Source: Phocoena phocoena
Lineage: Eukaryota; Chordata; Mammalia; Artiodactyla; Phocoenidae
DNA length: 64,000 nt
NCBI RefSeq assembly: GCF_963924675.1
Contig: NC_089240.1
Span: forward strand, 115,945,680-116,009,679
Direction: 5' to 3'
The notes beneath the pieces are model-generated. The model was not told the origin of the DNA, searched no databases, and was given only the letters and a program-made list of their open reading frames with translations. This document shows, in pieces, positions 22,891 through 34,160 of the stretch (position 1 is the stretch's first letter; every line of letters starts with the position of its first letter). The translations under genes were made by a program, and so were the position numbers.

Positions 22891-23106
22891 GGGCTTCCCT
22901 GGTGGCGCAGTGGTTGAGAGTCCGCCTGCCGATGCTGGGGACACGGGTTCATGCCCCGGTCCGGGAAGATCCCACAGAGCAGCTGGGCCCGTGAGCCATG
23001 GCCGCTGAGCCTGTGTGTCTGGAGCCTGTGCTCCGCAACGGGAGAGGCCACAGCAGTGAGAGGCCCGCGTACCGCAAACAAAAAACAAAAAAAACAACAA
23101 AAAAAG
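22891..23106 (+). mobile_element. CHR-2-type SINE
   Basis: Full-length cetartiodactyl SINE. The tRNA-derived head has A-box 'tggcgcagtggttgagag' and B-box-like 'gggttcatgcccc', followed by the tRNA-unrelated body ('gccatggccgctgagcctg') and an A-rich tail. Imperfect target duplication TACATACA(G/A)TA at 22880-22890 and 23107-23117. Confidence 0.95.
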
Positions 23107-23335
23107 TACATACAATAAACTCCTGACATAATGTGGTTAAGGCCATAACATAGATATATAATGGTCTTGCCTACAACCACTGGAGAAAAGAGTTTCACTG
23201 TTATTGATTATAATTTTTAGGAAAATGACTTGGGTATACTTAAAATCAGGATAATTGTTCATTTTGAGCACTAAAGCGTAAGTCCTGATAACCCCACTCA
23301 GCTTTTATCCTCTTACCTCTTTTCTCTTATTATTT

Positions 23336-23650
23336 AAGGCTTTTAGTGACATGATCAAGCCTGTGTTTTTAGAAAGCTTTCTCTCATGGTGGATGTGGAG
23401 GAGTGATTACAGGGAGAGGAAATTCGAGGATGGGGCTCAGTGGAGAAGCTGTTCAACACTGGGGGGGGCATCAGAGGCCTGAATTAAGGGGACGTTTGTG
23501 AGAATGAAAAGGAGGGAAGAAATTGGAAAGAGATTGAAGAGGCTTAATTTAGTGATAGTTATAAAGAAATATTGGCAAGTGATGGGATGCATTTTAAGAG
23601 GGCCAGGAAACTGTCAGGGATGCCTTTGAGGTTTTCAGTGGGATGTGGAT
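23336..23650 (+). mobile_element. Ancient repeat, 3' portion (uncertain)
   Basis: 'tagtgacatgatcaagcctg' and 'agaaagctttctctcatggt' followed by G-rich text match the far end of the same ancient repeat type as 6448-6985. Diverged and tentative. Confidence 0.45.
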
Positions 23651-25560
23651 AGAAATAGGGAAATCAGGAGCCAAGGCCTTTTTGCAGGTGGTGGAAGTAT
23701 AGATAATGATTTTAGGTGTAGCATCTTAAATTCCTTGTGCAAGAGAATATCGAAGGGGAGATGTCTAGCCGACAGAAATTATAATCCATTAACAGTTCTT
23801 TCTCCTCCACCTCCCCCCACCATGGCAAGGATTAATATCCATTTGAAAGAATCTGGTTCTACAAATCAAGAGTGTCCAATATTTAGATGCCTGACAGGCA
23901 CGTGTATTGCAAGGGCTAGTGCCCTAATCAGCATCTCAGGGCTGGAATTTGGTTTTTGGTGGAGGGGGCAGCAGATGTGGAGATGGTATTATGGGGCAGA
24001 GTTGGAGAGAGTGGGCTGCCTCCCCCATTCAGGAAACATTGTGTGCTTGCACTTCTCCTCACTCTCCAAGGCAGGCTAGTGAGTAGTGATTTCCAAGAAT
24101 GATAAGGCACTTAAATACTTAAGTACTTGGTAAGCAAGATTCTATATGAGCAATCAGTTGAAGAAGCAAATAAGATTCTGAGGGGAGCATTAATCATCTC
24201 TGTGTCTAATGGGTCTTCCCTAAGGCCACATGTACACGAGTTTGGAATTTTAAATAGGCTTTATTTTTGTAGACTTGCAAAGGGACAGGAATTTTTAAAA
24301 AATAGATATTTTCTGGTAACTCTTCCTACATGAAAATGAACTTGGGACTAAAGCCTGTTTTGAGAAATGCACATGATGGGTTTGCAAATGCTTCCTCAGG
24401 TTCTTGCCCCTAATAAAGCTGAATAAGTTTTCTTCAATTCACAAAACATTTGCTAGAGCATCTAGGGAGCTCAGCTAAGCTCGAAGGCTTTCGAAACGTA
24501 ACCAAAAAGGCTCTTGCAGTTAAGGTGCTTCTTCCTGAAAGCGTTTGTGTCTGTCGACAACACTTTGCTTGCCAAAGTAGACTTCACGTCTTCTAAATGA
24601 GTAAATTATAAAACTTGATTTCTTTCTTTAGGATTGGTGGCTATTTCACTTTGTTTGATATAAGAACTGGAAACATATTGGCAGATGTTAAGGGTTTCCT
24701 TTGTTTCATGTCCTGAAATGTAGCTTACTTCAAAAATTGAGGGGGCTTAAAATACTCATGCGTCTCTGACGAGAAATACACCGGGGAGACTGTTTCCTCC
24801 TTTTCCCTCAATGACAGAAACATGGAGAATTGTTAATAAAAGTTGTCAGCATTGAAATTCTTAACATGACTTGAAAGGAGAATTTGCATGGGACACAGCC
24901 ACCCAAACTCACTCCAGGTGTGGCTACTTTCCTGGCTCTCTGACTGGAAGGGGAGGGTGCACACGGCTCTGCTGTGATTCTTGAGACATTTCAAAAAGGG
25001 GGCATGACTACCTTATTGGAGGAGATCTTTTGGTCTGGGGAGGAATATTCATTACTGTACAATATTTTGTCCCAACGCCTATAAATTTGAAGATTAAGCA
25101 AGATTTACATATTCTCAACCTGATTCTGAGGACTTGGTGAAATAAATAGCCTTTGTAGGGCAAGGCAGCCACGTTTTTATTACCATGAAGTTCCATTTCC
25201 TCCTCTACTGTATGGTGAGTGAAGGCAGGGAGCAAATTCATTAAAACCGTCTCTGTGTGAGAAGATTATTTCAGAGGTAATTTTCTGTTCTGATGTATTT
25301 TTATATTTAGGAAGGAAAACCCTTCATAGTCAGATTCGTCTAGAAGGTTTAGAGTGTGACTCAGGGGAGCCTTAGGAAATATGTCTCCAGGTTCTGCTCC
25401 AAATTCATTTTCAAAAAGCCTGAGAATGCTCAAATAACACTCAGAGAAAACAGACAGTTTTAATGGACACCACAACCTTTGGAATACTAAAAAAATTACC
25501 TACCAGTTTTAAATTTATGCCAAATCTGTGTCCAAATGAATAATCCATTCTACTTGAGAA
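23651..25560. other. Repeat-poor unique sequence, 1.9 kb
   Basis: No interspersed repeat recognised. The 144-codon plus-strand frame at 23645-24079 contains a proline run but has no domain-like pattern and is not called. A perfect palindrome TACTTAAGTA sits at ~24117-24126. Confidence 0.45.
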
Positions 25561-25566
25561 CAAATG

Positions 25567-25875
25567 ATGATGATGATGGTAATGATGATTATGCTAATAA
25601 TCATCATCATCATAATAATAGCTGCCATTACTAAGCAATTACTATGTACAAGACACTATATTAAGCTCTTTGCATGCATTTTCTTATTTAATCCTCATAA
25701 CAATACTGAGGAGTAGGTATATAATTATCCCTGTTGTAGAGATGAGAAAGCGAAGCTCAGGAAGGTTTAAGTAATGCACCCGAGGTCCACAACTAGTTAG
25801 TGGCAGAGTTGGGATTCAAAACCAGGTCAGTGTGATCCCAAGACTCGTATAATCGACCACTAGCTTACATTGCCT
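25567..25875 (-). mobile_element. MIR SINE with expanded ATC/GAT tract at its edge
   Basis: Reversed MIR core: 'catgcattttcttatttaat', 'cctcataacaatactgagg', 'agagatgagaaagcgaagct', and 'ttagtggcagagttgggatt'. The left edge (25567-25620) is a GATGAT...ATCATC tract that folds back on itself. Confidence 0.82.
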
Positions 25876-26162
25876 ATATAGTACATATAGAAATGCCAAT
25901 GAAATTGCGATAATATATCAAGATGGCTTTAACAAACACGCACTGACTACTAGGAACACTTATTGTGCCAGGAACCTGAGTTGGTTATATGAAAACATGA
26001 CTCTAGACTTCTTTTGCCAGGGTCAGTTGATTTTAAAAAATACACAAGGTATTTTTATTTTTATGTAAATTAACCACGTAAGTTGGAAAATACAATCCTT
26101 TTTGCCTAAAATCACAGAACATCACAGACTATCAGGAGAGACGTTAAGATTATGTAGACAAG

Positions 26163-26335
26163 TTCTCTCGAATTTGAGCATCAGAATCCCCTGGAGGGCT
26201 TGTTAAAACACTTGAGTTCTGGGTCCCACCCTCAGAGGCTCTGAGTAGGTCCAGGGTGGGCCTAAGAATTTACATTTCTGACAAGTGATTGCTGTGCTAC
26301 TGACTGGGGAGAACAAGTTTGAGATCCACTGATCC
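26163..26335 (+). mobile_element. MER5-like hAT-Charlie relic
   Basis: It has 'tttgagcatcagaatcccc', 'tggagggcttgttaaaacac', 'gggtcccaccctcagaggc', 'ccagggtgggcctaagaa', and an end 'gtttgagatccactgatcc'. This is the layout of the MER5 group of short DNA transposons. Confidence 0.78.
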
Positions 26336-26394
26336 AGTGATGTGAAAGCCAATGTAAAATATAAATTTATGGACTATAACTACCCAATGGTCTT

Positions 26395-26560
26395 ATGTTA
26401 GGTTCTAACCCAGGCTCTTTTGCTGACTAGCTTTGTGATCCTTGGAAAGTCACTTTGCTCTTTATGGGCCTGGCTGTTCCCTCCTCTATAAAATAAGGGA
26501 GTTGGACTAGATGTTCATTTGCTTTTTCTTTTTTCAGTTGTAACATTCTATGAGGAAGAA
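26395..26560 (+). mobile_element. MIR-related SINE relic
   Basis: 'ttctaacccaggctcttttg', 'ctgactagctttgtgatcc', 'gaaagtcactttgctcttta' and 'aaataagggagttggactag' form a MIR-like core with the 'ttggactagatg' variant end. Confidence 0.7.
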
Positions 26561-26649
26561 CACCAGATAAATAGAGCTCACCTGAAATTCAAATACATGA
26601 TCTTTGGGTCTGGAGACTTTATGTCACATAGGGAGCTTGAGACTAAATT

Positions 26650-26780
26650 TTTTTCCATGCATTTGACATATTTATTGAGTACCTACTATATGCAGAGTGC
26701 TATACTATGTACTGGGGATCCAGTTGTGGAAAAATGACATAATATATACCCTCATAGAGGTTATAGGCTATACTAGGGAA
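26650..26780 (+). mobile_element. Ancient repeat, 5' portion
   Basis: 'atttattgagtacctactat' followed by 'gtactggggatccagttgtg' and 'accctcatagaggttatagg', the same start as the repeats at 6448 and 17880. Confidence 0.6.
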
Positions 26781-27078
26781 CTGCAAACATTTTAGATAAA
26801 AGTAAAAACAAACATGAATAGAAGTTCTAGTCTATTTTCCTACCTAAATGGATCATAATACACACTCCTGATTTCATAATTAAACAACTTAGCTATAAAA
26901 ATAATGTTAAATATTGGTTGATGACATCCAATAGACTTTTTAGAACAAATTAATGTGAAGAAAAGGAATTACAAAGCAAAGAGCTACTTGAGACCATATC
27001 AGCCTACAACTGAAATGAAATAAACTGCAACTTTTATCCTAAATCCTAAACAATAGGTCAGTTTTAAAGTATATTAAA

Positions 27079-27205
27079 GGGAATTCCCTGGTGGTCCAAT
27101 GATTGGGACTCGGTGTGTTCACTGTCGAGGGTGCGGGTTTGATCTTTGGTCAGGGAACTAAAATCCCACAAGCCACATGGCACGCCCCCTCCCCCCCCAA
27201 AAAAC
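27079..27205 (+). mobile_element. CHR-1-type SINE, diverged
   Basis: Head 'gaattccctggtggtccaat', B-box-like 'ggtttgatc' and 'ggtcagggaac', C-rich end and short A tail. Short duplication TATTAAA at 27072-27078 and 27209-27215. Confidence 0.85.
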
Positions 27206-27377
27206 ACTATTAAAATCTTTATATTTAAAAGTATAGTGATACAGTCCAAAAATGCTTTACTTTCTGTATATGTTTTCTTTACGCACACACAGGAATGCAT
27301 GCACCCATGTGCACAGCAAGGCAAGAAGTCAGTGGTTATGTTTGCAACAGGACTCTATTTACAATACTAGTAGAGTG

Positions 27378-27600
27378 GAAGATGGCTGGGGTGTAGTCAG
27401 GAAACCTCTGCTCAACACTGGGCTCCACCACCAACAGTGACCTTGGGCAAATCATTGACTCTCTTAGGGCCTTGGTTTCTCCACCTGAAAATGAAGTGTG
27501 CAGAAGGTGTTTCATGATACCTACCGTATCGTTCTAATATGAACATTTTATTAAGTCGGGTTCTTAAAAAAGCGCTAATTAAAATATAAAGTGCTGTATT
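27378..27600 (+). mobile_element. MIR SINE relic
   Basis: 'gtgaccttgggcaaatcatt', 'ctcttagggccttggtttct' and 'ccacctgaaaatgaagtgtg' in MIR sense order, ending near 'aaaatataaagtgctgta'. Confidence 0.75.
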
Positions 27601-28484
27601 TCCACTCCCTCTCTAGAAAGCAAGTATTTATTATATTAAATTTAGCATATTATTTCAAGAGTTGAAATCTTACACTATAAGGTGGTTTTTATTTTTTAAA
27701 TCTCATAATATTCCACTGGCTTGGAAAGCAAATTGGGCACATCAAACACTTCCTTTTAGATGGTAATTTCACAAGGGGGCACATAAACACAGTGGGCCTC
27801 GCGAGCCTGCTATCAGACAGCCAGGGGATGGTTTAACTAATGGCTGGCTCTAAGGTTTCCTTTCACATGTGTGCCTACTGCCCAGCTGACTATAATAAGG
27901 AAAGAACCATGGTGGTGATTCTTCCTGAACCAGACTTTTCAGTTTCTGTGATTAGTATCTATGATTTTAGTCCAACTGTGTTGGTGTTAGAAACTTCAAA
28001 GCAAATCCAAAGCCCAGTATTTAGGGGAATATATTTTAAAGGAATACTCACTACCAATTAGCCTAGGCGGTAATGAAAATCATCATATATTTTCAATGAT
28101 GAAAGATCCCAGTAGGAGGTCTCCTAATGGATGACAGGTGCCAGAGTGAGAGGCGTCCAGTGGGAGGAGGGCAAAGCCTGTTTCTCAGTCAGCTTAAGAG
28201 AGCACAACATGCCCTTTGAGCTGGACTCAGAACACATACAGAGTGCAACCCACAATGTCTCCTTGTATTTCACTTAGAACACTGCTGCTTAGAGTCAAAT
28301 CACCAAAACCTTCTAGGAAGACTGGACAGGTTACCATGAGTTCATGATCTCTTCCAGTGTCTTGGTATAGCTACTGATCACATAAAGCAAACCACAGTAT
28401 AATCTAGTTGCTGAAGGTTTAGGTTTTGGGATCCCTTTATATTTCCTTCAAAAGGCTACCAAGGGCAGCGGTATGTGTTTTCTT
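27601..28484. other. Repeat-poor unique sequence
   Basis: No repeat or gene recognised over 880 bp. Confidence 0.4.
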
Positions 28485-28575
28485 GATGGATATGTCTCAA
28501 GCATTTAGAATGGTGCCTGTTACATGATGGTCGTTCAAGAAATATTTATTGAAAGAATGAATAAATATGATGAAT
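28485..28575 (+). mobile_element. L2 LINE terminal scrap
   Basis: Ends 'gaatggtgcctgttacatga', 'tggtcgttcaagaaatattt', 'attgaaagaatgaataaat', the L2 3' terminus. Confidence 0.65.
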
Positions 28576-28689
28576 AATTCTTTGTCTGGCTTTCTCTCCT
28601 CTTTTATTTCTATTTTTCTTTTATATCAGCTATTGCAAGAAGTTCAACCACCTTATTCCTGTCTTTGTTTTGCTCCATTACTATTTGCC

Positions 28690-29222
28690 CCATTAAAATC
28701 CTCTTTATACTGTAGTTTTATTGGTATTGTCATTTATTGAACTTAACAAAGTGTAATATATAGAGAGAAAAGTGCAGAAATTGTGTTAGCTTGATGAATT
28801 TTCAAAAACTGAATATACCCTTGTAACAAGCACCTAGATCAAGAAACAACCTGGATAGCACCTAGAAGATTCCCTTAGTCACCACCTCCCCCTCCCAAGG
28901 GTAACCATCATCCTGACTTCGAACACCATAGATTACTTTAGCCTGTGTCTATACTTTATATAAATGTAATAACATAGCACATCCTCTTTGATTCTGGCTT
29001 CTTTTGCTCAACATTCTATTTGTGTAATTTATGCATATTGTTAAATGGGCTTGTATTTCATCCTCATTGCTGTATAATATTTGAATATGATGTAGTTTAT
29101 CCATTTTACTGTTAATAGGCGCTTGGGTTGTTTCCAATTTGAGGAAATTATGAACAAGGCTACTATGAACATGCTTGTACCTGTCTTTTGGTACATTTAT
29201 GTATGCATTTCTTTTGCATATT
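28690..29222 (-). mobile_element. Old L1M/L1ME 3' region
   Basis: Antisense L1 ORF2 end and 3'UTR: 'caagcacctagatcaagaaa', 'agggtaaccatcatcctgac', 'ttctggcttcttttgctcaa', 'cttgggttgtttccaatttg'. A 103-codon minus frame (28949-29260) is its decayed remnant. Confidence 0.75.
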
Positions 29223-29655
29223 GTCTTAGTCATTTCAGGCTGCTGTAACAAAAACATCATAGACTGGATGGCTTAAACAACAAATATTTATTTTTTACAG
29301 TTCTGGGGACTCAAAACTCCAAGATCAAGGCACTAACCAATTTGGTTCTGGTGTGGGCCTTCTTCCTGGTTTGCAGATGGCTACCCTCTTTCTGTATCCT
29401 CACATGGGAGAGACAGAAAGAGAGAGAGGGAGAGAGAAAGAGATAGAGAGAGAAAGAGGGAGAGAGAGAGAGGGAATGAATCTCTTTTGTAGCTCTTCCT
29501 TTTAGGACACTAATATCCCATTCATGAAAGCTCCACCCTCACGGCTGAATTATTTCCCAAAGGCCCACCTCTATATGCCATCACACTGGGGATTAGGGCA
29601 TCAACATATGAATTTGGTGCGGGCACAAATGTTCATTCAGTACATAGCAGGTATA
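29223..29655 (+). mobile_element. Ancient repeat with embedded GA-rich tract
   Basis: Same type as 16755-17123: 'ggctgctgtaacaaaaacat', 'ctggatggcttaaacaac', 'cacatgggagagacagaaag', 'ctccaccctcacggctgaa', 'catatgaatttggtgcggg'. An expanded (GA)n-rich stretch lies at 29407-29475. Confidence 0.6.
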
Positions 29656-30310
29656 TACATAGGTTTGCACAATTTTTAATGGTGTGCATCTGAACTGTTC
29701 CTCCTCTGCATTAGGTTTCCCCACCATGGTAGAGAGGATTAGCCTCACCAGTTACCATAAAAGCAGCCCTTTTAACAAGAGTTGAAGACTCTGAAAATTA
29801 GATCAGCTGTATGGCTAGTATTCCCACCATTAATATCCATTCTTAAGAGTTTTCTGGGAATCATCATTCAAGTAAACAAAATGTTATTGGTCATCTGAAT
29901 GCATCAGTGTTTGGACGTCATGTTCATTTTATTGGTGAAAGCATTGGGTTAACTTGGTGGTGACACATGAGTTAATCTGGATTAACCCATTACCACCCAT
30001 TGAAATGTAGCCGAGAGCAGGGTCTTGAAAAATGGAGACACTAAACAGAAAAATTTTGAATGAGGCTGCTAGGGAAGAAGGGTGATGGGTAATTTACAGG
30101 ACCAGTGCAACCTGAAACGCTAGGAGACAGCATGGGATTTGGGAGGGCAGGAGGAATAGGGACTTCAAGATGGGAATGAAAGTGCCACTATGTGAAGCAG
30201 AGGGAGCCAGAAATCCAGGGACTTCGTTGACTTTGCGGTGTTGCGCAGAGCTTATGCTGATGCTTCTGTGTACTCTGTCCATAGTGACCTGCCTGATGGG
30301 GGCATACAGA
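29656..30310. other. Unassigned sequence
   Basis: No repeat or gene recognised. Confidence 0.4.
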
Positions 30311-30334
30311 GGTCAAATTAAAAACTTATTACCT

Positions 30335-30675
30335 AGGACTTCCCTGATGGCGCAGTGGTTAAGAATCCACCTGCCAATGCAGGAGACAGGGGATTGAGCC
30401 CTGGGCCGGGAAGATCCCACATGCTGCAGGGCAACTAAGTCCGTGCACCACAACTACTGAGCCTGTGCTCTAGAGCCCGCGAGCCACAACTACTGAGCTC
30501 ACGTGCCACAACTACTGAAGCCCGCATGCCTAGAGCCCATGCTCTGCAACAAGAGAAGCCACCACAATGAGAAGCACGTGCACCTCAACAAAGAGTAGCC
30601 CCTGCTCACAGCAAGTAGAGAAAGCCCGCACAGCAACAAAGACCCAACACAGCCAAAAATAAATTTATTAAAAAA
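30335..30675 (+). mobile_element. Long-form CHR SINE
   Basis: Head 'acttccctgatggcgcagtg' and 'gttaagaatccacctgcc', then several 'ccacaactactga' repeats, 'agagaagccaccacaatgag' and 'aagacccaacacagccaaaa', followed by an A-rich tail. At ~340 bp it is the long variant. Its target duplication is blurred by A-rich DNA. Confidence 0.9.
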
Positions 30676-30905
30676 ACTATTAACTATAGTTAATAATACT
30701 GTATTGCATATTTGACAGTTGCCAAGAGAGTAGATCTTGAAAGTTCTCATCACAAGAAAAAGAATTGTAGCTATATGTGGTGATGGATGTTAACTAAACT
30801 TATTGTGGTGATCAATTCGCAGCGTACACATATATCAGATCATTATGTCGTACACCTGAAACTGATACACTGTTATATATCAATTATATCTCTATAAAAA
30901 AGAAG
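30676..30905 (+). mobile_element. Old L1 3' end
   Basis: 'ctatagttaataatactgta', 'gccaagagagtagatcttga', 'cacctgaaactgatacactg' and a terminal A-rich run are the last ~230 bp of an L1M copy, directly after the SINE tail. Confidence 0.82.
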
Positions 30906-31694
30906 CCACTAGGAAAACTAATTGACCACAAAAGCCTGAGGAACATCAAACCCAGAATGAAGCTAGAGATTATATAGTGCATACAGTCAGGTATCTCATT
31001 CATTAAAAAAAAATTCTTCTAAGCACCCCCTCAACACAGCAAGAAAAGAACTCAGGAGCAAATGAGTAATTTTGTAGTAATATGGGCAGACCCTTTACAT
31101 GCTAATGATCTAGCAGTACAGGGGTATTTAAGGTTAGTACTTAAGTATACAACCTGATGCCAGGGCTGTATTTACATGGTCTTGGTTTCTGTTTATAAAG
31201 AGTATTTTTACTGCCACAACTGTCAGTCAGCCTTGACTACAAACCCACCAGGTAGCAATCATGGGAGCTTAGGTCAAAGTGGGGGGGAAATGGTCAAACC
31301 AGCTGACTCTCAATGTTTTTAGAGATAAACAAGGTTGAGGTGATAGATGAATTCTGTCAAGGCTGAAATTAAGCATTTTGAGTCTCTTAAATGCCATCCA
31401 CTGAAATGCTGATACGATCACTTAAAAAGTCAGCAGGAATTAAGTTTTTATAAATGTAGGTTATTTTATTGGAGGTTTAAGAAAACACTGTTTTTGTCCA
31501 ACCAGATTCCCTTTAGCTGATATCCTGCCTTAGGCAGTGTTCAGGCTAATAATGATGTTTCTGACAAGGAAACATGGTCACATGCACTCTGCCTCCTTTT
31601 ATTGCCCAGCTTTATCATTTCAGGTATTTCATGTCAAACCAGGCTTTTTACTGGCTTGCCAACTTTTGTCAAGTCATGTACTACATCACCTAGC
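30906..31694. other. Repeat-poor unique sequence
   Basis: No repeat or gene recognised over 790 bp. Confidence 0.4.
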
Positions 31695-32110
31695 TTGGAT
31701 TCATTCAGTCAAACAAGTGTGTATTGAGCACAAATGAGCTAGGAAGGGATAGTTATTTGGGGGGAAACCAAAAGTGTATAAAATCTGTTCTGTGCCCTCA
31801 AAGAGTTCACAGACTAGCAGGGGAGCTGAGGCAGGATTACAATTCTAATATAAGGTGGAATGGGAGAAGTGCCAACAGAGAAGTACAAAGGGCAATGGTG
31901 TTCAAAGGAGAGTGAGATCATTTCCAGATGGGGAGATCAAAGAAGGCTTCATGGAAGAAGTGGTATTTGTGTTGAGCCTCCAAGGGTAAGATTTCTACTG
32001 GAGGAGATGAGTGAACGAAAAGGGAAGCATTGTAGATTTAGGACTAGTGAGAGTTGAAGCTTATGGGTGGATAAAGTGGCTGGGCTGGAAAAAATATCTA
32101 TCCTTGAAAA
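31695..32110 (+). mobile_element. Ancient repeat (same type as 6448-6985)
   Basis: 'cattcagtcaaacaagtgtg' and 'tattgagcacaaatgagc', then 'ctgtgccctcaaagagttca', 'caaagaaggcttcatggaag', in the same order as other copies of this repeat. Confidence 0.55.
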
Positions 32111-32259
32111 AACTGGGGACTTTGCAACAGATTCTGCTAACATTTGTTAAGTAGGCCCTACTAAAGCCCAGGGCTATGGGAGTACTAGCACACAGCAGAA
32201 AATCATCATTGTTGACCAGAAGCTATAACAGAGAAGTTAGAGACGTTCAAATACATATC

Positions 32260-32400
32260 ATTCATTCATTTCTTTATTCTTTAAACAGTACTGAGTTCCT
32301 ACTCTGTGCAGTGCCCTGAGCTGGGTGCCAAGGGTGGTGGTGGGGAGAAGTCATACAACACTGACATATGTGATTCTGACCTCTTAGGAATCTACCATGT
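32260..32400 (+). mobile_element. Ancient repeat, 5' scrap
   Basis: 'cattcatttctttattcttt', 'ctgagttcctactctgtgca' and 'gtgccctgagctgggtgcc' form the start of the same repeat type. Confidence 0.5.
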
Positions 32401-32969
32401 TTATTTCCTTCTTCCCTGTTGGCAGAGACAATTAAATGGGAGTCAAAATAGCCTAGAACCTCAGAACTTTATATAAAGTTCAGGCCCTGGTCAGGTTCAG
32501 GAGCTAAAATATTCCACAGTCTTCCTGGATACCAAGAAACACCAATATTAACAGCTAAACTTTTGAGCTCTGCTTTTGTGCTGAACACTGGGCGAGGCAT
32601 TTTATATCCACAACCTTTAAATTTTGCATCAGACCTGCCCAGGTAAGAATTCCCAGTTCACTGTGCTGTCTCAATATATTCAGGCAGATACTGTCAGGAT
32701 AGGCATTCTTACAGTACGTTGTACATGTGGCCACGAGTCGGGGAGTGTCTGTGTGTCTTGGGGGCCAGTGCTGGTGAGCAATGGGACAAGATGGAGCTTC
32801 TTCAGCAGAATATGACAAGTATTTCCCACTTCCTGGAGCCCAGGGAAGTCAGGGATGCCCCTTCATCTCCTGTAGTAGGGCTACTTAGGATCACCCTGGA
32901 ATGAACAAATCCATAAAAAATTGCAGATTTGATCATGATGGAAGGCAGACTCCATGACCCAATCCCCTT

Positions 32970-33180
32970 ACATAAATACTGACCGTGCACAGACTACACT
33001 AGGTACTTTTGCACGCATGAATTCACTTAATTCTCACAAGAATCTTGGAAGATCGCATTACCATTTTTCAGATGATAAAACTGAATTGCAGAGAGGTTGG
33101 GAGACTTCCCTAGAGTACACAGTCAATATAGAACAGAACCAGAACCCATAATTCAAGATTTTGTCCACATTTATTCTATG
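32970..33180 (-). mobile_element. MIR SINE relic
   Basis: Reversed MIR: 'gaattcacttaattctcaca', 'agatgataaaactgaattgc', 'agagaggttgggagacttcc', 'agaaccagaacccataattc'. A further possible MIR scrap lies at 32555-32640. Confidence 0.75.
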
Positions 33181-33329
33181 CTGATTCTATGAATGAGGGT
33201 GCCATATTTGGTCCCATGACAGGGACATTTTGACATCTAATGTTTTGGCAGCCAATTGGGCACAGAAACCTAACCTGTCAGCCAGGAAAAGAACATGTAT
33301 TTTTCCCCCAAGAGGTGTCTGTCTGAAAT

Positions 33330-33421
33330 TGAGAGAGAGACAGAGAGACAAAGAGAGGGGAGGATTGAGAGAAAGAGGGAGAGAAGGAGAAGGAGAGGGG
33401 AAGGGAGAGGGAGAGAGAGCT
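33330..33421. repeat. GA-rich low-complexity tract
   Basis: About 90 bp of purine-only GAGA/GGAGA units. It could form an H-DNA triplex. The overlapping frames here are artefacts of the repeat. Confidence 0.9.
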
Positions 33422-33530
33422 CTTGCCCACAAAAGGCTCTCCGTAGGTAATCCTGAATTTGGGCAGCAGGCTGAAGAGGCACAGTCAAGGTTTTGATAAG
33501 AAAGTTCAGGTTGCTTGACCAGGAGCTGTC

Positions 33531-33847
33531 CTTTTTTTTTTTAAAGTTTTTTTTTGTTTACATCTTTATTGGAGTGTAATTGGTGTACAATGGTGTGTTA
33601 GTTTCTGCTCTATAACAAAGTGATTCAGTTATACATATACATATGTTCCCGTATCTCTTCCCTCTTGTGTCTCCCTCCCTCCCACTCTCCCTATCCCACG
33701 TCATGAAGAACCTAGGGGTAAGACAGGAATAAAGACACAGACCTACTAGAGAATGGACTTGAGGATAAGCGAGAGAGTGGCGTGGACATATATACACTAC
33801 CAAACGTAAAATAGATAGCTAGTGGGAAGCACCCGCATAGCACAGGG
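33531..33847 (-). mobile_element. Twin-primed L1 (5' inversion)
   Basis: 33531-33700 is the L1 3' end in minus orientation. From 33701 the adjoining upstream L1 segment is in plus orientation ('atgaagaacctaggggtaag' to 'gggaagcacccgcatagcac'). A 10-bp duplication AGGAGCTGTC lies at 33521-33530 and 33848-33857. The inverted part has lost ~30 bp internally relative to other copies, and a few tens of bp at the junction. Confidence 0.93.
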
Positions 33848-33954
33848 AGGAGCTGTCTTTTTTAATGTATATTTTCATTTCTCACGAACTTCAGAAACAT
33901 CCTGCCTTTGCCTTCAATCTCCATTCAGCCTGGGTTTGAATGACTCATTGGAAA

Positions 33955-34160
33955 TTTATCTGACTTTGTGCATCCCTATCTATAATAGCCTTGGGCACCT
34001 CCGAACGTCAGTTTTTTCGTCTTTAAAATGAGTATACGATTAATAATAATCATAAAAATAGCAACAGTGACAGTAATAAATATATGTTTTATAGAGTGGT
34101 GATTATGAGACTTAAATAGGTAATGTATGTGAACTTTAATACAGTTTGCAAACATTAGAT
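33955..34160 (+). mobile_element. MIR SINE relic
   Basis: 'gccttgggcacctccgaacg', 'tcagttttttcgtctttaaa' and 'gattatgagacttaaatagg' follow MIR order, with AT-rich expansion in the middle. Confidence 0.65.

Noticed and set aside
22894..22990. tRNA-like A and B boxes suggesting a tRNA gene
   Set aside because: It is the tRNA-derived head of a CHR SINE with poly(A) and a TSD. The cloverleaf cannot form.
23645..24079. 144-codon plus-strand frame
   Set aside because: No domain, no codon pattern, a proline run from a C-rich patch, and no splice or promoter context.
24620..24690. Splice-acceptor-like pyrimidine tract followed by AG near 24632
   Set aside because: Such tracts are frequent by chance. 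The frame downstream closes quickly and no donor pairs with it.
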